Of a stretch of DNA of 32,205 nucleotides, positions 17,093-25,734 are shown in pieces. The stretch is from positions 1-32,205 of the forward strand of contig JAFWII010000023.1 of the NCBI GenBank assembly GCA_017533785.1. The letters run 5' to 3'. Numbering within the stretch: the stretch's first letter is position 1; every line of letters begins with the position of its first letter. The translations under genes and the position numbers were made by a program. Source of the stretch: Erysipelotrichaceae bacterium (GTDB lineage Bacteria; Bacillota_I; Bacilli_A; Erysipelotrichales; Erysipelotrichaceae). The notes below the pieces were generated by a model. That model saw nothing but the letters and a program-made list of their open reading frames with translations. It made no database searches and was not told the origin of the DNA.

Positions 17093-18868
17093 TTACTCCT
17101 CGTCGTCGTAGTAGTCTTCGTATTCGTCGAAGTCGATATCTTCGTTGATCCAGCTGTCCTGTTCTTCTTCTTCCTGCTGCAGAGCGATCTCTTCGAGTTC
17201 TTCCTCTGTGTATTCCGGACGGATCTCGTATTCCTTGCTTTCGAGATCCTTGGCACGCAGACGTCTCTCGTCTTCTTCGCCCTTGCGTTTCTTTTTCTTC
17301 TTCGCAGTCTGTTCTTCCTGTTTGTTGGATGCGTCCGCGAATTTTTCAAGCTTGGAGACATAGGTGTCCTGCTTCGGAGTCAGAGCCGCTTTCTTGCGTT
17401 CCGGCTTCTTCTCCTCGACTACCGGTTCTTCCTTGACCGGTTCTTCCTTGACGGTCTCCTGGACCGGCTCTTCAACAGCCGGCGCAGCTTCTTCTTTCTT
17501 TTCTTCCTCGGCTTTTTCCTCACGCTTCGCCTTGGCGGCTTCTTTTTCTTCCGCCAGTTCGACGATCGTGACTTCTTCTTCCGCCGGGCTCTGTTCCGCC
17601 ATCTCTTCGATCGCTTCTTCCGCAAAACCGGTGTCGCTCTCAGCTAACTGGGACTCGAATTCTTCCTGGCGGCGTTTCGCCTCTTCCTGCTGGGCAAGGA
17701 AGGCGCGCATTTCCTTCTCTTTGGCGAGTCTTTCCTGGTCTTCCTTGAACTCCTGCATCTTGGCATTGATGTCGATGCCTTCGGCGACGATGTCGGAGAT
17801 CGTCTTGATATCGATCTTGCGGCCGGTCAGTTTAACAGCCAGACGGGCGTTCTTGCCCTTCTTTCCGATCGCGACCGAAAGCTGATCATCATTGACGACG
17901 ACTGTCAGCGGACGGTTGTAATGGCTGCGTTCCTTTTCGTCGTTGTCTTCCGCGTAGAAGACGGCACGGATCTCAGCCGGAGACAGCGCGTTGCGTACGA
18001 GTTCGCCAAGATCATCGTTCCATTCGAAGACGTCGATCTTTTCACCGCGGATCTCGCTGATGACCGCCTGAACTCTGGTTCCGCGCGGGCCGATGCAGGC
18101 GCCGATCGGGTCGACGTCGTCATTGCGGGAATAGACCGCCATCTTGGTCCTTTCACCGGCTTCTCTGGCGATCGCCTTGATCTCGACGATGCCCTGGGCG
18201 ATCTCCGGAACTTCCTTTTCGAAAAGACGCTTTACGAACATCGGATCCGAACGGGAAAGGATGACCTGGGAACCCTTGGAATTCTTGGAGACTTCCTTGA
18301 TGATGACCCGGATCGTCTGACCTTCACGGTATTCCTCGCCCGGGATCTGCTCCGGCTTGGTCATGATGCCGATGGTATTCTTGATGTCGATCAGTACGAA
18401 CTTCTCCTCGGCGGTCTTGATGATGCCGCTGATCAGATCGAACTCTTTGTCCTTGTATTCATCATAGACTTTCTGCTTTTCGAATTCCTTGATGCGCTGC
18501 TTCAGCATGTTCTTGGCAACGGAGATCGAGGATCTGCCGATCTCGTTGAAATCGACTTCCTGTGTGATCGTGTCACCGACCTGAACATCCGGCTTGATCT
18601 CCTTGGCTTCGGAGTAGAGGATGTCCAGCGTCTCGTCGAAACTGTCGCTTTCGTCGTCCACGACCAGGAAATCGTGGAAGACACGCATCTTATTGTCGAT
18701 GATCTCGACGCGGATCTGAGCAGCCGGGGCATCGATATGCTTCTGATAAGTCCGGATGATGGCTTCCTTTAAAGTTTCGAGAACGAATTCCGGGTCGACC
18801 TTGCGGTCCTCTTCGAACAGTCTCAGGCCTTCAAGGAATTCTTTGCTTTTAAGATTGATTCCGCTCAT
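17093..18868 (-). CDS. nusA: Transcription factor NusA with long C-terminal extension
   Basis: Binds RNA polymerase to modulate pausing, termination and antitermination. It has 591 residues against roughly 350-400 in most Firmicutes. The N-terminal domain (1-125), S1 domain (about 137-205), KH1 with GPRG (260-263) and KH2 with GKKG (335-338) are standard. From about residue 360 to the end is a ~230-residue extension: a Glu/Lys/Arg/Gln-rich probable coiled coil, then Ala/Glu/Pro/Val-rich repeats (EEPVQETVKEEPVKEEPVVE), a basic patch (KKKKKRKGEEDERR) and a very acidic end (DFDEYEDYYDDEE). It does not resemble the AR1/AR2 repeats of E. coli NusA. Shine-Dalgarno AAGGAG. Confidence 0.96.
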   Translation of the reverse strand: MSGINLKSKEFLEGLRLFEEDRKVDPEFVLETLKEAIIRTYQKHIDAPAAQIRVEIIDNKMRVFHDFLVVDDESDSFDETLDILYSEAKEIKPDVQVGDTITQEVDFNEIGRSSISVAKNMLKQRIKEFEKQKVYDEYKDKEFDLISGIIKTAEEKFVLIDIKNTIGIMTKPEQIPGEEYREGQTIRVIIKEVSKNSKGSQVILSRSDPMFVKRLFEKEVPEIAQGIVEIKAIAREAGERTKMAVYSRNDDVDPIGACIGPRGTRVQAVISEIRGEKIDVFEWNDDLGELVRNALSPAEIRAVFYAEDNDEKERSHYNRPLTVVVNDDQLSVAIGKKGKNARLAVKLTGRKIDIKTISDIVAEGIDINAKMQEFKEDQERLAKEKEMRAFLAQQEEAKRRQEEFESQLAESDTGFAEEAIEEMAEQSPAEEEVTIVELAEEKEAAKAKREEKAEEEKKEEAAPAVEEPVQETVKEEPVKEEPVVEEKKPERKKAALTPKQDTYVSKLEKFADASNKQEEQTAKKKKKRKGEEDERRLRAKDLESKEYEIRPEYTEEELEEIALQQEEEEQDSWINEDIDFDEYEDYYDDEE

Positions 18869-18877
18869 GTTTTCTCC

Positions 18878-19321
18878 TTAAAATCTAACAGCTAAACGCA
18901 TCTTCTTGATATCTTCGTAACGGACCGTGACCTTGACGCTTCTCGTCTTGTCACGGCAGCTCAGCAGGATCTTCTCCTCATCTGCCTCGATGAGGTCTCC
19001 CTCATATGTCTGTCCTTTTGTCTTGACCCAGACATATTTGCCGGCAGCAGCTCGGATCTCTTCCTTATTGCGCAGCGGCCGTTCGGCGCCGACGCAGCTG
19101 ACATCCAGCATATAGGGTTCGTCCCCCTCGTCATGCTGATCCAGCCAGTCCGAGATCTTTTCTGAAATCTCGCTTACGGCATCGAGATCCAGGCTTTCAT
19201 CCAGAATTACCTCCAGGACATCGCTGCCTTCCGCCTTTGCGGTCTTCAGTTCGAAGAGACGATATCCGAGGCTTTCGATGAAAGCAGTCAGTTCCTGTAG
19301 GTATTTTTCTGATGCGATCAT
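18878..19321 (-). CDS. rimP: Ribosome maturation factor RimP
   Basis: 147 residues; helps assemble the 30S subunit. The N-terminal domain (GYRLFELKTAKAEGSDVLEV, then the EISEKISDWLDQHD helix) and YMLDVSCVGAERPL (the DVSSPGLDRPL-type motif) are typical, followed by a C-terminal Sm-like barrel. The start at 19321 has GGAGGAAGT upstream. It is the first gene of the rimP-nusA-ylxR-ylxQ-infB-rbfA operon. Its leader holds a strong hairpin. Confidence 0.95.
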   Translation of the reverse strand: MIASEKYLQELTAFIESLGYRLFELKTAKAEGSDVLEVILDESLDLDAVSEISEKISDWLDQHDEGDEPYMLDVSCVGAERPLRNKEEIRAAAGKYVWVKTKGQTYEGDLIEADEEKILLSCRDKTRSVKVTVRYEDIKKMRLAVRF

Positions 19322-19337
19322 ACTTCCTCCATAGAAG

Positions 19338-19359
19338 AAGGAGTGATTTCTCACTCCTT
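19338..19359 (-). promoter_or_regulatory. Hairpin in the rimP operon leader
   Basis: A 9-bp stem, AAGGAGTGA/TCACTCCTT, with a GAAA tetraloop on the minus strand. No T run follows, so it is not a terminator. It lies between the promoter and the rimP Shine-Dalgarno. Confidence 0.6.
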
Positions 19360-19369
19360 TGCTGACGAA

Positions 19370-19398
19370 ATAGTATCATACATTCTCTCCGAATGCAA
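19370..19398 (-). promoter_or_regulatory. Promoter of the rimP operon
   Basis: Minus strand: TTGCAT, 17-base spacer ending in TGA, then TACTAT (extended -10). It predicts a leader of about 45 bases. Confidence 0.7.
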
Positions 19399-19473
19399 CG
19401 GAAAAACTCGCGGAAATCCGCATAAAAAGCAAAGATTTCGTTATTTTCGCCGGTTTCTTTCACAGAAAGAAAA

Positions 19474-19500
19474 GACAGACCGCCCCGCAGGCAGTCTGTC
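19474..19500 (-). terminator. Terminator after polC
   Basis: GACAGAC/GTCTGTC with further inner GC pairs across one mismatch, followed on the minus strand by TTTTCTTTC, 11 bases after the polC stop codon. Confidence 0.85.
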
Positions 19501-19511
19501 TATGGATATCT

Positions 19512-22500
19512 TTAGAACAGGGACATCTGGTCGCTTTCGTCGAGGTCCTTCAGCACGCCGAGCTGGCTGAGCTTGTCGGCGAGCGTCTTGGAAAGCTGGG
19601 TGCGGCGCAGTAAGTCCTCCTTGGATCCGAAGGGACGTTCCCTGCGGGCACGGACGATGCTCTCACCGACGTTGTCGCCGAGACCGTCGAGGATCGTGAA
19701 CGGTGGGATGATCTCATGGTGATCTTCCGGATTGACCAGGAACTCTGTCGCCAGCGAACGATCGAGATCGATATTGGAGAGATGATAGCCGCGGGAGACC
19801 ATCTCGTAGCAGATCTCCAGCGTATCGTACAGGTCTCTCTCCTTCTTGGTCGCCTGCTGGTCTTTTTCGACAGCACGCATCTTCGCTTCGATCTCGTCCA
19901 TGCGCTTGCGGATGCCGGCGGCGTCCTTGATCATCGTTTCAAGCTCGTAGGCGTCGCAGCGCAGTGAGAAGAAGGAAACGTAATAGTATTCCGGATAGTA
20001 GACCTTGAACCAGGCGATGCGGACCGCCATGATGACGTAGGCGACCGCGTGCGCTTTCGGGAACATGTACTGGATCTTCTCACAGGATTCGATGTACCAG
20101 TCCGGAACGTTGTGCTCCTTCATCATCTGCTTGTGCTCATCCCAGGCTGCCCATTTCTTCTTGGCAACTTTGCCCTTACGGACGTTCTCCATGATGTCGA
20201 AGGAAGCCTTGGAAGGCATTCCGTATTTGATCAGGCCGATCATGATATCGTCACGGCAGCCGATGACCGACTGCAGTTTAACGACATTCGCATCGATCAG
20301 ATCCTTGGCATTGTTGTTCCAGACGTCGGTACCATGGGAAAGACCGGAAATGATGACAAGATCCGAGAACGTCGAAGGACGCGTCTCTTCCAGGATGCCG
20401 CGGACGAAACGGGTGCCGAACTCCGGAAGTCCGCAGGCGCCGGTCTCTTCGTGATAGTCCGGATTAATGATGCCCAGCGCCTTGCTGGAGTTGAACAGCG
20501 ACATGACTTTTTCATCGTTCATCGGGATCGAACGCGGTTCGATGCCGGAGATGTTCTGCAGCTGGCGCATGGCTGTCGGGTCGACGTGGCCGAGGATATC
20601 GAATTTCAAAACGTTGTCATGGATTTCATGGAAATCGAAGTGGGTCGTCCGCCAGACGGATTCCGGTTCATTGGCCGGATACTGGATCGGCGTGAAGTCG
20701 TAGACATCCATGTAGGAAGGAATGACGATGATGCCGCCCGGGTGCTGGCCGGTCGTCCGCTTGACGCCCTCGCAGCCGGAAGCCAGACGCTGACGCTGGG
20801 CACGGGACATGCCCTCGATGCCCTTTTCCTCACAGTAGCCGCTGACGTAGCCGAACGCCGTTTTCTCTGCGACCGTGGAGATCGTGCCGGCACGGAAGAC
20901 GTGGTCCTCACCGAAGATCTCGCGGGTGAACAGATGGGCAGTCGGCTGATAGTCGCCTGAGAAGTTCAGGTCAATATCCGGGACTTTGTCGCCGTGGAAA
21001 CCGAGGAAGGTCTCAAACGGAATATTCTGCCCGTCGCCGATCATCTTCTGACCGCATTCGGGGCAGTTCTTATCCGGCAGGTCGTAGCCGGAGGCATATT
21101 TATCGGTATCCGCCCATTCCAGATGATGACAGTGCGGGCAGATATAATGCGGAGCCATCGGGTTGACTTCCGTAATGCCGGACATCGTCGCGACGAGCGA
21201 TGAGCCGACAGAACCACGTGAACCGACCAGATAGCCATCCTCGTTGGATTTCTTTACCAGCAGATGGGAAACGTAGTAAATGACCGCGTAGCCGTTGCCG
21301 ACGATCGAGTCGAGCTCACGCTTGATGCGCGCCTCGAACTCTTCCGGCAGCGGATCGCCGTAGCGCTTCTTTGCCGTATCATAAACGACTTTGGTCAGAT
21401 TCTCGACACAGCCTTCGATGACCGGCGTATAGAGCTTGTCATGGATCGGGTTGATCTCCTCGCAGAGCGCGGCGATCTTCGCCGGGTTCTTTATGACCAT
21501 CTCGTCGATCAGGTCTTCGTCCTTCAGCCACATAAAGGCATTGCGCATCTCATCGGTATTGAAGAAGCGCTGTTCCGGGGAGACCTGTTCCGCTCTTCTC
21601 TCCTTGTTGAAGACGAACAGCGGATGATGGACACCGCCGATGCCGAGCGTGTTGATGTAGACGTCGCGCAGGATCTTTTCGTCTTCGCGAACGTAATGCA
21701 GGTCGCCGGTTGCAACGATCGGCTTTCCCTGCTTCTTCGCCTCGGCGATGATATCCTTCTGGAACTGGCGGATATTGTCCCAGGAATAGCTGTCACGGTC
21801 GACGACCAGGTTGCGGTAATTGTCGAGCGGCTGCAGTTCTATATAATCGTAAAACGATATGGCTTCCGCAAGCGCCTCTGCGTTACGAGTTGAGGCGATC
21901 TGGAAGACTTCGCCGTTCTGGCAGGCACTTCCCAGCAGAAGATGGGACCGGTATTCGTTCAGCGTCTCCTTCAGGATGCGCGGTTCGAAAACACCGGCCG
22001 AGCCCGGCGTAAGCGTCTCGGTATGTGCGATCGAAACGAGCTTGAAGAGATCCTTCAGACCCTGCTTGTCGCGGCACAGAACGGTCGTATGATAGGCATT
22101 TTTCTTATAGTAGTCCGTCGGGGAGTCCAGTTCTCCGAACTGATCGAGACGGGTCACGCCCCGGCTCTGAACGTCTTTCAGCATCAGATTGAAGACTTTT
22201 GCCAGGACCTCCGCATCGTAGTTGGCGCGGTGCGCAACTTCTTCGTTATAGTCGATGCCGTAATGCTTCGCGATCCTGCCCAGACGGTAACCGTGCATAT
22301 TCCTGAGCAGCTGTTTCGCCAGGTCCAGAGTATCGATGACGGTGTTGTCAAGCTCCGGCTGGCCGATCCGTTTCAGTTCCTCATTCAGGAAGCTGAAGTC
22401 AAACGAAGCGTTATGGGCAACGAGCACCTTGCCTCTGATGAAGTCCAGAAGCTCGTCCTTTACTTCGGCGAACGTGCGGGCATTATCCACATCTTCCTGA

Positions 22501-23840
22501 CGGATATTGGTCAGGGTACGGATATGTTCTGGCAGTTTCATTCCCGGATTGACGAAGAAATCCTTCGTCTCCATGATATTGCCGCGGTACATGCGCACAG
22601 CGCCGAATTCGATGATCCGGTCATGACGCGCGGAAAGACCGGTCGTTTCAAGGTCGAACACGATATACTCCGCTTGCTGGATCGCAAGATCCCTGGGGTT
22701 ATAGACCGGATAGAGACGGGATTCAGCCATGTTGAATTCGCAGCCGTAAAGGATCTTGAACTCTCTGTCCGGAGCGCCTTTCTTCAGCGACTGGGCGGTA
22801 CGCTGGGCGATGGGGAACGCCTGAACGACGTTGTGATCGGTGATAGCGACCGCGGAATGACCCATCTTGAAAGCGGCTGTCACGATCTCTTCCGGATCGC
22901 AGACGCCGTCCATTTCGGATTTATTGGAATGCGCATGCAGTTCGATACGCTTCTCCTGCGCACTGTCACGGGTCGGTTCTTCCTCGTAGTACTCGATCTT
23001 CGAGGGCTCGAACACATAGTCGCGGAAAAACTTGTCGTAATGGTAGGAACCGAAAAACTTCGCGCACTTCCCCTCTTTGTTCTGTGAGAGGTCGTCTTTT
23101 GAGAAACGTCTGCCCTCACGGACACGGACGATGCAGGCGTCACTGTCATCTTTGACATAGATCGTCTGCGACAGATTGCCGCTCATGGAGGTGCGTTCTT
23201 CGACTTTGAAGATCTTGCCGTCGATCTGGATGTTGTCGAGTTCTTCCTTCAGATCGCTCAGACGGACTTCCGTATAGTTATTTGTACGCTTGTTGTAGTA
23301 GTTCTTCTGGAAAGCCGGCTTTGCCGGTTCTTCTTTTTTGACTTCCGGACGCATTTTAACAACGATCTCTTCCGGTTCAACGCTGATATCGTTCATCAAC
23401 ATCGTGAATTCGCGGGTATATCCGATGTCCTGGAAGAAAAGATGCAGTTCTTCGAGCGCTGCCGAGTCCTCGTTGTAGGCGTCTTTGCTGGTGTAGCTCA
23501 GACAGAGTTTATCCCCTTCAGTGATCAGAGCGGCTTCACGGAAAAAGCGGTTCTTTTCCGCAAACTCGTTCAGATACAGACAGGCTTCACGCAGCGGCAG
23601 ATCCTGCTCGTCCGTGCGGATGAGCATTTTCAGCTCGAATTCGTTCTTCAGCGTTTCCTTCAGAAAACGGAAGAGATCCCGGTACAGCTGGTACGGGAGC
23701 ACATTCTCCGCGTGCAGTTTCAGGGTGACTTCGTTTGCTGAACGGCGGAAAGAGGCATCTTCAAGAAAACAGCCGTCGAAATATCGCCGCTGCTCATCAC
23801 TGTATTTCATTTCGTTCAAAAATACATTCAGCAGATTCAT
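19512..23840 (-). CDS. polC: DNA polymerase III alpha subunit, Gram-positive PolC type
   Basis: Main replicative polymerase with built-in proofreading, 1442 residues, the expected PolC length. Order: N-terminal domains, OB fold (about 205-290), PHP domain (HAHSNKSEMDG at about 302) split by the 3'-5' exonuclease (FDLETTG with Asp396 and Glu398; HNASFDFSFL; YDAEVL), then the polymerase core with PDIDLNFSGDYQPTAHLF, a Cys zinc motif (CPHCHH then CPECGQ) and C-terminal helix-hairpin-helix. The ATG overlaps the upstream stop by one base (TGATG) with an AAGGAGGAG Shine-Dalgarno. Confidence 0.98.
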   Translation of the reverse strand: MNLLNVFLNEMKYSDEQRRYFDGCFLEDASFRRSANEVTLKLHAENVLPYQLYRDLFRFLKETLKNEFELKMLIRTDEQDLPLREACLYLNEFAEKNRFFREAALITEGDKLCLSYTSKDAYNEDSAALEELHLFFQDIGYTREFTMLMNDISVEPEEIVVKMRPEVKKEEPAKPAFQKNYYNKRTNNYTEVRLSDLKEELDNIQIDGKIFKVEERTSMSGNLSQTIYVKDDSDACIVRVREGRRFSKDDLSQNKEGKCAKFFGSYHYDKFFRDYVFEPSKIEYYEEEPTRDSAQEKRIELHAHSNKSEMDGVCDPEEIVTAAFKMGHSAVAITDHNVVQAFPIAQRTAQSLKKGAPDREFKILYGCEFNMAESRLYPVYNPRDLAIQQAEYIVFDLETTGLSARHDRIIEFGAVRMYRGNIMETKDFFVNPGMKLPEHIRTLTNIRQEDVDNARTFAEVKDELLDFIRGKVLVAHNASFDFSFLNEELKRIGQPELDNTVIDTLDLAKQLLRNMHGYRLGRIAKHYGIDYNEEVAHRANYDAEVLAKVFNLMLKDVQSRGVTRLDQFGELDSPTDYYKKNAYHTTVLCRDKQGLKDLFKLVSIAHTETLTPGSAGVFEPRILKETLNEYRSHLLLGSACQNGEVFQIASTRNAEALAEAISFYDYIELQPLDNYRNLVVDRDSYSWDNIRQFQKDIIAEAKKQGKPIVATGDLHYVREDEKILRDVYINTLGIGGVHHPLFVFNKERRAEQVSPEQRFFNTDEMRNAFMWLKDEDLIDEMVIKNPAKIAALCEEINPIHDKLYTPVIEGCVENLTKVVYDTAKKRYGDPLPEEFEARIKRELDSIVGNGYAVIYYVSHLLVKKSNEDGYLVGSRGSVGSSLVATMSGITEVNPMAPHYICPHCHHLEWADTDKYASGYDLPDKNCPECGQKMIGDGQNIPFETFLGFHGDKVPDIDLNFSGDYQPTAHLFTREIFGEDHVFRAGTISTVAEKTAFGYVSGYCEEKGIEGMSRAQRQRLASGCEGVKRTTGQHPGGIIVIPSYMDVYDFTPIQYPANEPESVWRTTHFDFHEIHDNVLKFDILGHVDPTAMRQLQNISGIEPRSIPMNDEKVMSLFNSSKALGIINPDYHEETGACGLPEFGTRFVRGILEETRPSTFSDLVIISGLSHGTDVWNNNAKDLIDANVVKLQSVIGCRDDIMIGLIKYGMPSKASFDIMENVRKGKVAKKKWAAWDEHKQMMKEHNVPDWYIESCEKIQYMFPKAHAVAYVIMAVRIAWFKVYYPEYYYVSFFSLRCDAYELETMIKDAAGIRKRMDEIEAKMRAVEKDQQATKKERDLYDTLEICYEMVSRGYHLSNIDLDRSLATEFLVNPEDHHEIIPPFTILDGLGDNVGESIVRARRERPFGSKEDLLRRTQLSKTLADKLSQLGVLKDLDESDQMSLF

Positions 23841-25045
23841 CAGCTGTCTCCTCCTTCCAGATACTTCAGTACTTCCTGTGCAGTCTCTTTTCCGTCGCGG
23901 ATCGCCTTGACGACCGTTTTGGGCCCGGTAAAGGCGTCGCCGCAGATAAAGAGATTATTACCGATATGGTGTGCCGCCGGTCTTTCGCTCAGCCCGGCGA
24001 TATGCAGGTCTGTTTTCTGACCGATCGCCATGACCAGCATATCCGTCTCGACTTCGGTCAGTGTACCGGCTTTTTCGGTAACGGAAGCGCGTCCGTCGCT
24101 GCCGGTTTCACCGAGTTCCATTTCGCATACGGTCAGGACCAGATGGTCGCTTTCCTGTCTTACTTCTTTAATGTTGTGCAGATAGGCAAACTTCACGCCC
24201 TCTGCCATCGCTTCTTCGATCTCGCGGCCGTTGGCAGGCATTTCTTTCAGAGAACGCCGGTAAAGAACGGTCACATCATCTATATGCCGGATCAGGGAAC
24301 GGGCGCAGTCCATCGCGACATTGCCGCCGCCCCAGACATATGCGTGTTTTCCGGGAAGCGAACCGGCGTCTTTTTCGATATTCAGTTTGTAAAGCAGTGA
24401 CAGTCCGCCCAGGATCCGGTCGTTCGTCTCAAAACCGGCTGTATTCTCGACGCTTGCGCCGACCGCAAGGATAACTGCATCGTTTTCCTCACATAGAGCT
24501 CCGAGCTCCTCCTCACGGATCTCGCTGCCGAAACGGAATTCCGTTCCGAAAGCTTTCCATTCTTCACGGATCTTTTCAAGGATCGTCTTGTCAAAACGGT
24601 AATCCGGGATGCCGGTGTAGATCGCGCCGCCGATCTGCTCTTCTTTTTCATATATAGTCGCTGTGCATCCGTTCTGACGAAGCTCATAGACGAGTGACAG
24701 AGCGGCCGGACCGGAGCCGATCACGGCGATCTTTTTATCTCCTGCTACCGGAAAACCGACAGGTCTTTTGCTGTGATCGGAGATATAGCGTTCGATCTGC
24801 TGGATCTGGACCGGTTCTCCGCGCATTCCGCGCACACAATGCCCCTGACACTGACGGTCACAGTCGCAGAGACGGGATGTCAGTTCCGGGAGCGGATTGA
24901 CAGAATAAAGGACCGCTGCTGCTTTTTCAATATCTCCGTCTTTCATCGCTTTGATGTAGTCACGGATATGGTTGCCGCAGGGACATCCTGTTTCACATTT
25001 CGGTTTAGGACAGGAAAGACAATAAGCCGTCAGTTCTGTGATCAT
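23840..25045 (-). CDS. GltD-like NAD(P)-dependent oxidoreductase (glutamate synthase small-subunit family)
   Basis: 401 residues. The N-terminal Fe-S segment has CLSCPKPKCETGCPCGNHI and LCDCDRQCQGHCVRG, the paired cysteine clusters of GltD and the dihydropyrimidine dehydrogenase N-terminus. An FAD-binding Rossmann motif (IAVIGSGPAALSLVYEL, about residue 106) is followed by an NAD(P) Rossmann motif (AYVWGGGNVAMDCARSL) and a C-terminal FICGDAFTGPKTVVKAI FAD contact. It probably feeds electrons from NAD(P)H to a partner not in this window; the partner and reaction are unknown. Its ATG overlaps the rnc stop (ATGA) and its stop overlaps the polC start, an unusual position. Confidence 0.85.
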   Translation of the reverse strand: MITELTAYCLSCPKPKCETGCPCGNHIRDYIKAMKDGDIEKAAAVLYSVNPLPELTSRLCDCDRQCQGHCVRGMRGEPVQIQQIERYISDHSKRPVGFPVAGDKKIAVIGSGPAALSLVYELRQNGCTATIYEKEEQIGGAIYTGIPDYRFDKTILEKIREEWKAFGTEFRFGSEIREEELGALCEENDAVILAVGASVENTAGFETNDRILGGLSLLYKLNIEKDAGSLPGKHAYVWGGGNVAMDCARSLIRHIDDVTVLYRRSLKEMPANGREIEEAMAEGVKFAYLHNIKEVRQESDHLVLTVCEMELGETGSDGRASVTEKAGTLTEVETDMLVMAIGQKTDLHIAGLSERPAAHHIGNNLFICGDAFTGPKTVVKAIRDGKETAQEVLKYLEGGDS

Positions 25046-25719
25046 CCCGCTACTTTCTCCAGGGCATCTTTTGCCGCCATTTTCTGGGCTTCTTTTTTGG
25101 AAGAGCCTTTGCCGACACCGAAGACCAGACCGTCGACTTTGACGGCGATCTCAAAGACCGGGTTATTGCTCGGTCCGGTAACGGAAAGGATCTCGTATTC
25201 GATCGTCTTGCGGGAATCGGTCTGTACGTATTCCTGCAGACGCGTTTTATAATCGACGACTGTGCTCGTCGTTTCCTCGAAATGCTTCGCAAAAAGCAGT
25301 TCCATCAGCTTCCAGACATTCTCGAAATCGGTATCGAGATAGACGGCGCCGATGAACGCTTCGACCATGTCGCCGAGGATGGAATCGCGGTGACGGCCTC
25401 CGTTTTTCTCTTCGCCGACACCGAGCTGAAGAAAGTCATTCAGTTCAAATTCCCTGGCAACAGCAGCCAGCGCGCTTTCACAGACGAGATTCGAACGTCT
25501 GGTGGACATCTCCCCTTCGCTGAGCTCCGGCTTCACTTTGAAAAGCTTCGTGGAGGAATAGATCTGCAGGACTGCATCGCCCATGAATTCCAGACGCTCA
25601 TTATCCGCATATTCACCATGATGTTCATTCACATAGGAACTGTGAACGAAGGCCTGGCGGATTAGATGTTTATTATTGTACCGGATCCCGTTCCGGTCTA
25701 AAAAAGCAAAGACATTCAT
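25042..25719 (-). CDS. rnc: Ribonuclease III
   Basis: Double-strand-specific endoribonuclease for rRNA and mRNA processing. 225 residues. The catalytic signature NERLEFMGDAVLQ (about 41-53) and the second acidic motif GDMVEAFIGAVYLD are intact; the C-terminal dsRNA-binding domain ends with GKGSSKKEAQKMAAKDALEK. The gene starts 15 bases after the recG stop codon... strictly, recG lies downstream of it on the minus-strand map order only by coordinate: transcription runs recG, rnc, oxidoreductase, polC. A TATAAT box ends 6 bases before the ATG; an AGGGG 12 bases upstream is a poor Shine-Dalgarno. smc, which often follows rnc, is absent here. Confidence 0.95.
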   Translation of the reverse strand: MNVFAFLDRNGIRYNNKHLIRQAFVHSSYVNEHHGEYADNERLEFMGDAVLQIYSSTKLFKVKPELSEGEMSTRRSNLVCESALAAVAREFELNDFLQLGVGEEKNGGRHRDSILGDMVEAFIGAVYLDTDFENVWKLMELLFAKHFEETTSTVVDYKTRLQEYVQTDSRKTIEYEILSVTGPSNNPVFEIAVKVDGLVFGVGKGSSKKEAQKMAAKDALEKVAG

Positions 25720-25725
25720 AAATAA

Positions 25726-25731
25726 ATTATA
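25726..25731 (-). promoter_or_regulatory. -10 box 6 bases before the rnc ATG
   Basis: Perfect TATAAT on the minus strand in the 15-base recG-rnc gap, 6 bases before the ATG. No -35 match and no TGn extension, so promoter activity is uncertain. Confidence 0.4.
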
Positions 25732-25734
25732 CCC

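Noticed and set aside
17093..17625. Arg/Lys-rich minus-strand frames inside the nusA tail
   Set aside because: They are out-of-frame readings of the low-complexity GAA/GAG/AAG-rich region of nusA, with no start signals.
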